Source: Caulobacter sp.
GTDB taxonomy: Bacteria > Pseudomonadota > Alphaproteobacteria > Caulobacterales > Caulobacteraceae
Direction of reading: 5' to 3'
Length of the DNA: 64,000 nucleotides
Assembly: GCF_017744445.1 (NCBI RefSeq)
Contig: NZ_JAGIBH010000009.1
Location: forward strand, 1 to 64,000
Shown: piece by piece, positions 50,983 to 57,592 of the stretch
Layout of the letters: every line of letters begins with the position of its first letter
Numbering within the stretch: position 1 is the first letter of the stretch
The notes under the pieces: model-generated
What the model saw: the letters and a program-made list of their open reading frames with translations, nothing else
Database searches by the model: none
What the model was told of the DNA's origin: nothing
Position numbers and translations under genes: made by a program

Positions 50983-51632
50983 TTGTGGGACACCTTTCGC
51001 ACCACCGTGTCGCCGATCATCTGCAGCACCTGGACCAGCACCAGCATCAGCACCACGGTCACGACCATCACGTCGGTCTGGAAACGCTGGTAGCCGAAGC
51101 GGATGGCCAGGTCGCCCAGGCCGCCCGCGCCGACCACGCCGGCCATGGCGGTGTAGGACACCAGGGCCACGGCGGTCACGGTCGCGGCGGCGACCAGGCC
51201 CGGCAGCGCCTCGGGCAGCAGCGCGCCCAGCACCACCTGCCGCCGCTTGGCGCCCATGGCGAAGCTGGCCTCGATCACGCCCTTGTCGACCTCGCGCAGG
51301 GCCGTCTCGACCAGGCGGGCGAAGAACGGCGCGGCGCCCGCGACCAGCGGCGGAATGGCCCCGGCCACGCCCAGCGAGGTGCCGACCAGCACCACGGTCA
51401 GCGGGATCATCACGATCAGCAGGATCACGAACGGCACCGAGCGCAGGATGTTGACCAGCAGCGACAGCACGCCGTTGGCCAGTTTGTTCTCCAGCATCTG
51501 GCCCTTGCCCGTCAGGAACAGGATCACGCCCAGCGGCAGGCCCAGGATGACCGTCAGGATCATCGAGCCGCCCAGCATGGCCAGGGTGTCGAGGGTCGCC
51601 TGGCCGATCTCGGCCCAATCGATGTTTTCCAT
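50979..51632 (-). CDS. metI: methionine ABC transporter permease MetI
   Basis: The 217-residue inner-membrane permease of the methionine importer, the same length as the E. coli protein. Five hydrophobic helices and the coupling loop ASFAMGAKRRQVVLGALLPEAL are visible. ATG 51632 overlaps the metN stop by one base (TGATG) with GGGAGGG upstream; a GTG at 51635 is an alternative. It overlaps the following small gene by four bases. Confidence 0.93.
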   Translation of the reverse strand: MENIDWAEIGQATLDTLAMLGGSMILTVILGLPLGVILFLTGKGQMLENKLANGVLSLLVNILRSVPFVILLIVMIPLTVVLVGTSLGVAGAIPPLVAGAAPFFARLVETALREVDKGVIEASFAMGAKRRQVVLGALLPEALPGLVAAATVTAVALVSYTAMAGVVGAGGLGDLAIRFGYQRFQTDVMVVTVVLMLVLVQVLQMIGDTVVRKVSHK

Positions 51633-52642
51633 CACGCGCCCTCCCCGGCCGAAAGGTCTTCGACGCGAACGCCGGCGTCCTTGAACTTGGCGATCGCGGC
51701 CGTCACATCGCCGCCGGTCAGGGCCAGGGTCAGCTGGCCGTAGGGCGTTTCGCGCAGGCGATGGATGCGCCCGCCCAGGATCGAATAGTCGACGCCGGTG
51801 GTGCGGGCGACCTCGCCCAGCACCGGCTTGTAAGTGGCCTCGCCCCGGAAGGTCAGGCGCACCAGGCGCCCATCGATGCCGGCGGCAGAGACCTCGCCAT
51901 CCGCCTCGCGCACGAAGCGGCGGGCCGTGTCGCTGGCGGGATGCAGGAAGACGTCCTCGACCGCGCCCTCTTCCACCACGCGGCCAGCCTCGAGCACGGC
52001 GACGCGGTCACAGACGCGGCGGACCACATCCATCTCGTGGGTGATGAGCACGATCGTGAGGCCCAGCTCGCGGTTCAGGCCCGAGATCAGCTCCAGGATC
52101 TGCTCGGTGGTCTCGGGGTCGAGCGCGCTGGTGGCCTCGTCGCACAGCAGGACCTTGGGATTGGTCGCCAGGGCGCGGGCGATGCCAACCCGCTGCTTCT
52201 GGCCGCCCGACAGCTGGGCGGGGAACTTGTTGGCGTGTTCGGAGAGGCCTACGCGCTCCAGCAGTTCGGCGGTGCGCGCCTTGACCTCGGCGGCCGGACG
52301 CCCGGCCAGCTTCAGCGGGAAGGCGACGTTCTGGGCGACCGTCTTGCCCGACAGCAGGTTGAAGTGCTGGAAGATCATCCCGACCCGGCGACGCAGGGCG
52401 CGCAGCCCCTCGACGCCCAGAGCCGCCACGTCGTCACCGTCGACGATCACCTTGCCGCCGCTCGGCGTCTCCAGGCCGTTGATCAGCCGGATCAGGGTCG
52501 ACTTGCCCGCGCCCGAGGCGCCGATCACGCCGAACACCTCGCCGGCCTTCACCGACAGCGAGACCTCACTGAGGGCTGGGCGCCCGCTTATTGCGGCCCC
52601 TTTGGCGGAATAGGTCTTGGAAACAGCCTCGAAGGCGATCAC
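51632..52642 (-). CDS. metN: methionine ABC transporter ATP-binding protein MetN
   Basis: The 336-residue ATPase of the methionine importer: Walker [11 protein letters not shown]-loop MIFQHFNLL, signature [15 protein letters not shown], Walker [13 protein letters not shown] and switch His in ITHEMDVV. Residues about 260-330 form the C-terminal NIL regulatory domain, which binds methionine and inhibits transport in E. coli. I prefer GTG 52642 (AGGAC upstream, aligning with the usual MetN N-terminus) over ATG 52675, which lies in a hairpin loop. It is first of metN-metI-orf-metQ. Confidence 0.93.
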   Translation of the reverse strand: MIAFEAVSKTYSAKGAAISGRPALSEVSLSVKAGEVFGVIGASGAGKSTLIRLINGLETPSGGKVIVDGDDVAALGVEGLRALRRRVGMIFQHFNLLSGKTVAQNVAFPLKLAGRPAAEVKARTAELLERVGLSEHANKFPAQLSGGQKQRVGIARALATNPKVLLCDEATSALDPETTEQILELISGLNRELGLTIVLITHEMDVVRRVCDRVAVLEAGRVVEEGAVEDVFLHPASDTARRFVREADGEVSAAGIDGRLVRLTFRGEATYKPVLGEVARTTGVDYSILGGRIHRLRETPYGQLTLALTGGDVTAAIAKFKDAGVRVEDLSAGEGA

Positions 52643-52661
52643 GTCGAAGGTCCTGTGGATT

Positions 52662-52688
52662 GGGGAGCGCTGCATCTAGGCGCTCCCC
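52662..52688. terminator. hairpin between the dipeptidase and metN genes
   Basis: GGGGAGCGC (52662-52670) and GCGCTCCCC (52680-52688) form a perfect 9-bp stem with a 9-base loop holding the in-frame ATG at 52675. No T-run follows, so it may act as a weak terminator of the upstream gene or a translation-controlling fold for metN. Confidence 0.45.
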
Positions 52689-52713
52689 GCCCGATAGTCG
52701 AGGCTTGGGGGTG

Positions 52714-53991
52714 TCAGGGCTGTTTGACGACCGCCCCGCCCTTCATCACGAACACCGGCTTTTCCAGCACCGTCACGTCGGCCAGCGGGTCGCCCGAGAC
52801 GGCGATGATGTCGCCAAAGCGCCCGACGGCGACCTGGCCGACGTCCTTGGTCTGGCCCAGGGCCTCGGCCGCCGTGAGGGTCGCGGCCTGGATCGCCTGC
52901 AGCGGCGTCGCGCCATAGCGCACCATGACCGCGAACTGCTTGGCGTTGTCGCCATGCGGATAGACCCCGGCGTCGGTGCCGTAGATCATCTTCACGCCGG
53001 CCTTGAGCGCCTTCTTGAAGTTCTGGCGCTGGATCTCGCCGATGTCGCGGTCCTTGCGCAGGTTGTCTTCCAGGACGCCGTTCTTCTTGCCCTCGGCCTG
53101 GGTGTAGTCGGTGTTGTAGATGTCCATCGAGAAGTAGGTCCCGTGCTGGACCGCAAGCTTGATGCCCTCGTCGTCGACCAGGCTGGCGTGCTCGATGGTG
53201 TCGATGCCGGCCTTGATGGCCTCGCGGATGCCGGTGGCGCCGTGGGCGTGGGCGGCGACCTTCATGCCGGCCATGTGAGCCTCGTCCGCCACGGCGTGCA
53301 TCTCTTCTTGAGTGAGCTGCTGCTGGCCCGGCTCGTCGCCGCGCGAGAAGACGCCGCCCGTCGCGCAGATCTTGATCACCTGGGCGCCGTACTTCTTGAG
53401 GGTGCGGACGACCTTCCGCGCCTCGTCGGGGCTGTCGATATTGTAGGGGCTCTTCTCGTCCATCGACGGCGGGAAGAAGGTCGAGTCGCAGTGGCCGCCC
53501 GTGGCCCCGATGGCGTAGGTCGCGGTGACCACGCGCGGGCCGATCACGTAGCCTGCGTCGATCGCCTCGCGCAGGCCCACGTCGTCGAAGTCGGCCGAGC
53601 CGACATTGCGGATGGTGGTGAAGCCCGCCTCCAGCGTCTTCTTGGCGTTGGCCACCTGGACCACGCTCCAGAAGCGGTCGCCGTACTGCAGGCTGTTGTA
53701 GCCGCCGATCTCGGCCAGGCCGTCGATGTGGGTGTGCATGTCGATCAGGCCGGGCAGCAGAGTCGCGCCCGGCAGGTCGACGACCTTGGCGCCCGCCGGC
53801 ACGGCGTCGCCCTTCTTGCCGATGCTGGTGATACGGCCGTCGGTGACGATCACCAGCGGATTGTCGACATACTTGCCGGTCGCCACGTCCAGCAGGCGGG
53901 CGGCGCTGACCGCCTCCACCTCGGCGGCGTTCGCCGCGCCGGCCGCCAGCATCACCGCGGCCGCCACGGCGGCTTGCATCCCCTTACCCAT
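52714..53991 (-). CDS. amidohydrolase-superfamily dipeptidase (Xaa-Pro-dipeptidase-like annotation; possibly Xaa-Arg/Lys)
   Basis: A 425-residue secreted metallohydrolase: signal peptide (about 1-23), then a TIM barrel with a binuclear metal site: HTHID (HxH), carboxylated Lys in VIKICATGG, His in AHAHGATG and IEHASL, and Asp in YGTDAGVYPHG. Proteins of this branch are usually labelled prolidases; a Caulobacter crescentus member (Cc2672) was shown to be a dipeptidase for Xaa-Arg/Lys. Gene context (about 40 genes from hfa) fits orthology, but that is inference. ATG 53991 has GGACGG upstream. Confidence 0.85.
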   Translation of the reverse strand: MGKGMQAAVAAAVMLAAGAANAAEVEAVSAARLLDVATGKYVDNPLVIVTDGRITSIGKKGDAVPAGAKVVDLPGATLLPGLIDMHTHIDGLAEIGGYNSLQYGDRFWSVVQVANAKKTLEAGFTTIRNVGSADFDDVGLREAIDAGYVIGPRVVTATYAIGATGGHCDSTFFPPSMDEKSPYNIDSPDEARKVVRTLKKYGAQVIKICATGGVFSRGDEPGQQQLTQEEMHAVADEAHMAGMKVAAHAHGATGIREAIKAGIDTIEHASLVDDEGIKLAVQHGTYFSMDIYNTDYTQAEGKKNGVLEDNLRKDRDIGEIQRQNFKKALKAGVKMIYGTDAGVYPHGDNAKQFAVMVRYGATPLQAIQAATLTAAEALGQTKDVGQVAVGRFGDIIAVSGDPLADVTVLEKPVFVMKGGAVVKQP

Positions 53992-54058
53992 AAGCGTTCC
54001 GTCCCCGTCCAAATTCTGAGCAAGGCGACGCTATCACGGCATTGGAGGGCGTCGAGAC

Positions 54059-54349
54059 CTAGTGCGGAACCTGCTGCGAGCCGCCCTGCATCGCGCCCTG
54101 GGCGCTGCGAGCCGCGCCGCTCTGGGCCTTGCGCTGCTCGGCCGTGGTGCAGACCTTCACCGCGAACAGACTGCCGGTCGGGATTTCACGACGGCAGATC
54201 ACGCCCTCATCCTTCTTGGCGTCCTTCTTGCCGGTGTCCGGAGCTGGCTGAGTCGCCGTGGGCTCGGCCGGCGCGACGGGCGCCTCCTGGGCCAGGGCCG
54301 GGACGGACAGGAGCGCGGCGAGCACCGCGGCGGACGCGAAAAGACGCAT
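54059..54349 (-). CDS. small secreted protein of unknown function
   Basis: A 96-residue exported protein: signal peptide (1-20, cleavage after ALAQ), an Ala/Pro/Thr linker with a KKDAKKDE segment, and a short core with two cysteines (VICRREIPTGSLFAVKVC) likely joined by a disulfide, then a Gln/Ala/Ser tail. The core pattern (CRRE.PTGSR....VC) is common in small proteins of sphingomonads and Caulobacter. AGAGGAAG precedes ATG 54349. It is 67 bases downstream of the start side of the dipeptidase gene and may form a unit with it. Confidence 0.72.
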   Translation of the reverse strand: MRLFASAAVLAALLSVPALAQEAPVAPAEPTATQPAPDTGKKDAKKDEGVICRREIPTGSLFAVKVCTTAEQRKAQSGAARSAQGAMQGGSQQVPH

Positions 54350-54623
54350 GACTTCCTCTGGATCAGCAGACGCCGGATAGGGCGGGCCCGCGTCCACCCG
54401 GTCAAGTCACGAACCCTCCATCTGCGACGAAACCGGCCTTCGGCTCGCCCAGCGTCGACGGCAGGCTCAAAAGCTCAACCGTCGAGATTGTAAATTTTTC
54501 TGCCCAAAATGTTAAAGGGTCGAGGAACCGACACAGTAGAACTTCGCTAATTCTCCAGCTTTCGCTGCGCGTAACTTGACCATTAACCTCCCCAAACGCC
54601 TTCGACATCTCTGGAGATTTAGC

Positions 54624-55136
54624 ATGAATAGCAAAGCTATTCTGATCACGACGACTGTTGCCGCAATTTCGATTGGCAGCGCTTCGGCAGCACTGGCTCA
54701 GTCCAGTCCCCAAGCCTTGTCCGATCAGGCGCAATACGAGTTCGCGGCCGACAACAATTGGATCGCCACCAACCTGCAAAAGAAGGTCGTGGCCGCCGCC
54801 CCGACCATTCCGAACCGCTTCAACCTGGCCACCGGCTATCAACGCACCGGTCGTCTCGAAACGGCCAAGGGCTACTACCAGACCCTGGCCGTCGAAGGCG
54901 AAGGCGTCGGGATGGAGCAAGGCTGGCGCAGCCGCAACTTCGACGTCGCCATGACCTCGGCCGACCGCCTGCTCTATATCGACTGGCTGCAGAACGGCGC
55001 GTCGCGCCGCTCGGGCGCGGTCGCGGCCGGCGAAGCGGCGACCAATGTTTCGGCCACGATCGGCGGCAACGGCGACGCCGAAGTCACCGACGAACAGGCT
55101 CGCGCCCTGGACCGCCAAGCCCGCGCCAGCCGCTAG
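54624..55136 (+). CDS. secreted tetratricopeptide-like protein
   Basis: A 170-residue exported protein: signal peptide (about 1-26, cleavage after ALAQ), then helical stretches ending in RFNLATGYQRTGRLETAKGYYQTL-type sequence (NLATGYQRTGRLETAKGYY), which fits a TPR helix pair. The C-terminal part carries a small Gly/Asn/Ala segment and a charged helix. No function is known. GGAG lies 8 bases before ATG 54624. The 274-base gap upstream (54350-54623) is AT-richer than average and probably holds the promoter, but I see no clear boxes. Confidence 0.72.
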   Translation: MNSKAILITTTVAAISIGSASAALAQSSPQALSDQAQYEFAADNNWIATNLQKKVVAAAPTIPNRFNLATGYQRTGRLETAKGYYQTLAVEGEGVGMEQGWRSRNFDVAMTSADRLLYIDWLQNGASRRSGAVAAGEAATNVSATIGGNGDAEVTDEQARALDRQARASR

Positions 55137-55160
55137 ACCACGGCCTGCCGCCACCTCCCG

Positions 55161-55198
55161 CCTCGACCCCGGCCGATCGATGGCTTATGGGGTCGAGG
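55161..55198. terminator. long hairpin between the TPR-like gene and the tRNA
   Basis: CCTCGACCCC (55161-55170) and GGGGTCGAGG (55189-55198) form a perfect 10-bp stem; GCC/GGC inside can extend it. It starts 24 bases after the stop codon and ends five bases before the tRNA. Confidence 0.6.
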
Positions 55199-55202
55199 TG
55201 AC

Positions 55203-55244
55203 GGGGACGTGGCGGAATCGGTAGACGCGCCGGACTTAAAATCC
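55203..55244 (+). tRNA. tRNA-Leu(UAA), 5' half only, interrupted by the island
   Basis: Acceptor 5' strand GGGGACG (55203-55209), D-arm with GCG/CGC stem (55212-55214/55226-55228), anticodon stem CCGGA (55230-55234) and loop CTTAAAA with anticodon TAA (55237-55239). The 3' side of the anticodon stem pairs for three bases (TCC) and then diverges. The variable arm, T-arm and acceptor 3' strand are missing. So the gene is broken here by the integrated element; a 3' half or an intact copy should lie at the other island end, outside the window. Confidence 0.75.
55231..55244 (+). other. left attachment site of the island (inside the anticodon arm)
   Basis: CGGACTTAAAATCC is the last sequence matching the tRNA before divergence. 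The anticodon loop is a known crossover site for tyrosine integrases. No second copy of this 14-mer was found in the window, so the right attachment site lies beyond 64000. Confidence 0.6.
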
Positions 55245-55245
55245 T

Positions 55246-56607
55246 ATGCGCTCCACCGCCAAAGCTAGAAAAACCCTAGAAACAACAACTTCTTATGATC
55301 GCCCCAAGGCAACGCTTAGCACAGAGCTAGCACATTCCGCCGGGGCTCTAGCACAATCCCGGTCCATCGGACTTTCGCCGCCCCGCGACGGCCGACACGC
55401 GATCCTTGATGGCAAGATCCAGCTCTATCTGCGTAGCGGCAGTCCCAACTGGCAGTGCGCCTGCTCGGTCAGAGGGCGCCAGCACCGCGCCAATACCGGT
55501 GAGGACGGCCTCACCCGCGCCGCAGTCTTTGCCCACGACTGGTATCTGGCGCTGGCCAATGACGATGGCGCCAGCAGCCCAATTCCGCGCGCCGCGCCAC
55601 TCCCGGGCCGGCGCGGTCCGCGAGCGGCGGCTAACGCACCCCGTCAAACCTTCCGCGAAGCGGCCAGCCGCTTCATGGTCGAGTTCGAAGCCCTGACCCA
55701 TGGCCAGCGCAACCCGATCTATGTCGCGGGCCATCGCGCGCGGTTGATCAACTACCTGATCCCGTTCTTCGGCGCGATGAGCGTGCGCGAGATCGATGCC
55801 GGCGTGATCGCCGAGTATCGTGTCATGCGCATGGGCCAGCGCCATCGCGGCGCACCACCCGCCCGAAGCACGCTGCATCAGGAGATCGTCTGCCTGCGCC
55901 AGGTTCTGAAGACGGCGATCCGGCTGCGCTGGATAGACCACCTTCCCGACCTCTCCGCGCCCTATGGGCGCTCTGGCAAAATCTCTCACCGCGCCTGGTT
56001 CTCGCCCGAGGAATGGGCGCTTTTCGAGGCGGCGTTGCACGACCGGGTCGCGTATCCGCGAAAAGAGCGCTGGCGCGAAGCCGGCGAGAACCTGCGTGAC
56101 TACGCGCTGATCATGATCAACACCGGCCTTCGCCCAGACGAGGCGTTGCGCTTGGAGTACCGGGATGTCGCGGTGATCGTCGACGAGGCCACCGGCGAGC
56201 GCCTTCTGGAGATCGCCGTGCGCGGCAAGCGCGGCGTCGGCTGGTGCAAGAGCATGCCCGAAGCCGTGGAGCCCTTCCTCAGTCTGAAGGCGCGAAATGA
56301 CGGGCAGCCGCTCGATCGCCTGTTCCCGTCATTTCAGCGCGAGCTCTTTAACGCCATCCTCGACGAGCTGCGCATGAAGACCGACCGCGAGGGCCGGCGG
56401 CGCACCGCCTACAGCCTGCGCCACACCTACATCAGCACCCGCCTGATGGCTGGGGCAGATATCTACCAGGTCGCCAAGAACTGCCGCACCAGCGTCGAGA
56501 TGGTCGAGACGTACTACGCCGCCCACATCAAGAACGTCATCGACGCCTCGGCGATCAATGTCCGCAAGGCCCGCCCCTCGCCTGTCGGCGCGACACCCGC
56601 GCCGTGA
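55246..56607 (+). CDS. tyrosine site-specific integrase
   Basis: A 453-residue phage-type integrase. Residues about 50-105 resemble an N-terminal arm-binding domain, 135-235 the core-binding SAM-like domain, and 250-430 the catalytic domain. Catalytic residues: Arg 296 (NTGLRPDEALRL), Arg 392 and His 393 (SLRHTYIS) and nucleophile Tyr 423 or 424 (VETYYAAH). The usual first His of the HxxR box is replaced by Tyr 389. The only early ATG is at 55246, two bases after the tRNA remnant, so its transcription may start from the tRNA promoter. The first 45 residues look unstructured. Confidence 0.88.
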   Translation: MRSTAKARKTLETTTSYDRPKATLSTELAHSAGALAQSRSIGLSPPRDGRHAILDGKIQLYLRSGSPNWQCACSVRGRQHRANTGEDGLTRAAVFAHDWYLALANDDGASSPIPRAAPLPGRRGPRAAANAPRQTFREAASRFMVEFEALTHGQRNPIYVAGHRARLINYLIPFFGAMSVREIDAGVIAEYRVMRMGQRHRGAPPARSTLHQEIVCLRQVLKTAIRLRWIDHLPDLSAPYGRSGKISHRAWFSPEEWALFEAALHDRVAYPRKERWREAGENLRDYALIMINTGLRPDEALRLEYRDVAVIVDEATGERLLEIAVRGKRGVGWCKSMPEAVEPFLSLKARNDGQPLDRLFPSFQRELFNAILDELRMKTDREGRRRTAYSLRHTYISTRLMAGADIYQVAKNCRTSVEMVETYYAAHIKNVIDASAINVRKARPSPVGATPAP

Positions 56608-56724
56608 TCTTGGTCGCCCAAGGCCGGAACCGGCCGACGCGGCCAAGCGCGAAGGGATGGGCCGAACGGCTCAGCCCGCTGGCGACCGCGCGCCGCACGG
56701 TGCGCAGCCATCGCACTCAATAGC

Positions 56725-56774
56725 GTAGCGCAGCACGCTACATAGACCTTGCCTTGCGTAGCGCCACGCGCTAC
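56725..56774 (+). promoter_or_regulatory. twin operator palindromes of the higBA locus
   Basis: GTAGCG-N5-CGCTAC occurs twice: 56725-56741 and 56758-56774. The half-sites are identical, spacers CAGCA and CCACG, and centres are 33 bp apart, three helical turns, so two HigA dimers could bind the same face. The pair ends 24 bases before the toxin start codon. The rest of 56608-56724 holds nothing I recognise. Confidence 0.7.
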
Positions 56775-56798
56775 ATGTGAGCTGTTCGAGGATACGCC

Positions 56799-57080
56799 AT
56801 GATCCAGAGCTGGAAGAGCGAGCTGGCGAAGCAGGTGTTTGAAGGCAAGGCCCCCAAAGGCTTTCCTGCCGATCTGGTTAGAAAGACGCGGCGACTGTTA
56901 GCCCAACTCAATGCCGCGACCGATGTCGAGCAATTGCGGTTTCCACCCGGCAATCGCCTGCACCAGCTCAGCGGCGACTTGGCTGGTCGCTGGTCCCTCA
57001 GTGTCAACGATCAGTTCCGGCTGGTCTTTGTGTGGGGGGCAGAGGGTCCGGAAGAAGTTTGGTTTGGCGACTACCACTAA
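56799..57080 (+). CDS. higB: HigB-type toxin of a toxin-antitoxin system (RelE superfamily)
   Basis: A 93-residue toxin that in this family cleaves mRNA on the ribosome. Markers are the opening IQSWKSELAKQVFEGKAPKG, then TRRLLAQLNAATDVEQLRFPPGN region and the C-terminal WSLSVNDQFRLVFVW...VWFGDYH, whose basic/aromatic residues (Arg of FRL, terminal DYH) form the active site. Toxin-before-antitoxin order is typical of higBA. GAGG lies 8 bases before the ATG. It is 45 bases upstream of higA. It probably stabilises the island. Confidence 0.9.
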   Translation: MIQSWKSELAKQVFEGKAPKGFPADLVRKTRRLLAQLNAATDVEQLRFPPGNRLHQLSGDLAGRWSLSVNDQFRLVFVWGAEGPEEVWFGDYH

Positions 57081-57125
57081 ACGAGCCGCGTACACCTAAT
57101 TCGGCCAGTTCACGGAGGAACGGTA

Positions 57126-57443
57126 ATGGCCACGTTTATGGACTACGATTTTGTCTCGCCCCTTCCCCACCCTGGCGAGGTCCTGCGCGAAGACTTTCTG
57201 GCACCGCTCAACATGAGCGCTGGCGCGCTCGCCAAGGCGATGGGCCTGAAAGATCGCACGCGCATAGAGCGGATCACGCGCGAATTGCAGCCGATAACCT
57301 CCGACACTGCTCTGCGGCTAGAACGCGTGTTTGGGGCCAATGCGCAGTTCTGGATGAACCTTCAAGCCCAGCATGATCTGTCAAAGGCGGCGATTGAGAG
57401 CGGAGTTGAATTGAAGGCGATCCGCCCCCTGACTGTTGCCTAG
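57126..57443 (+). CDS. higA: HigA-type antitoxin, Xre-family DNA-binding protein
   Basis: A 105-residue antitoxin and autorepressor. It contains the typical PLPHPGEVLREDFLAPLNMS opening, a helix-turn-helix (SAGALAKAMGLKDRTRIERIT) and the ALRLERVFGANAQFWMNLQA signature of HigA. It neutralises HigB and should bind the two GTAGCG-N5-CGCTAC palindromes upstream. One oddity is the DRTRIERI stretch where most HigA have a shorter VSRxRINEI recognition helix. GGAGG precedes ATG 57126. Confidence 0.92.
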   Translation: MATFMDYDFVSPLPHPGEVLREDFLAPLNMSAGALAKAMGLKDRTRIERITRELQPITSDTALRLERVFGANAQFWMNLQAQHDLSKAAIESGVELKAIRPLTVA

Positions 57444-57592
57444 GCGAGCTACCCAAAGGTGCCTTGCATCCACCGCGCGAGCCGGCGTAACCAACCCTAA
57501 GGCTCCGATCGCCATCGGGTAAAAATTCAGAGGCAGCTGGAACTGCCGACAAACAGAAGCAGCACTTTAAAACAAGGTATAAGCCCAGCTAA

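Noticed and set aside
55203..55300. Group I intron in the tRNA-Leu(UAA) anticodon loop
   Set aside because: Such introns occur in cyanobacterial tRNA-Leu, but here an integrase gene begins immediately and no intron core or 3' exon is visible.
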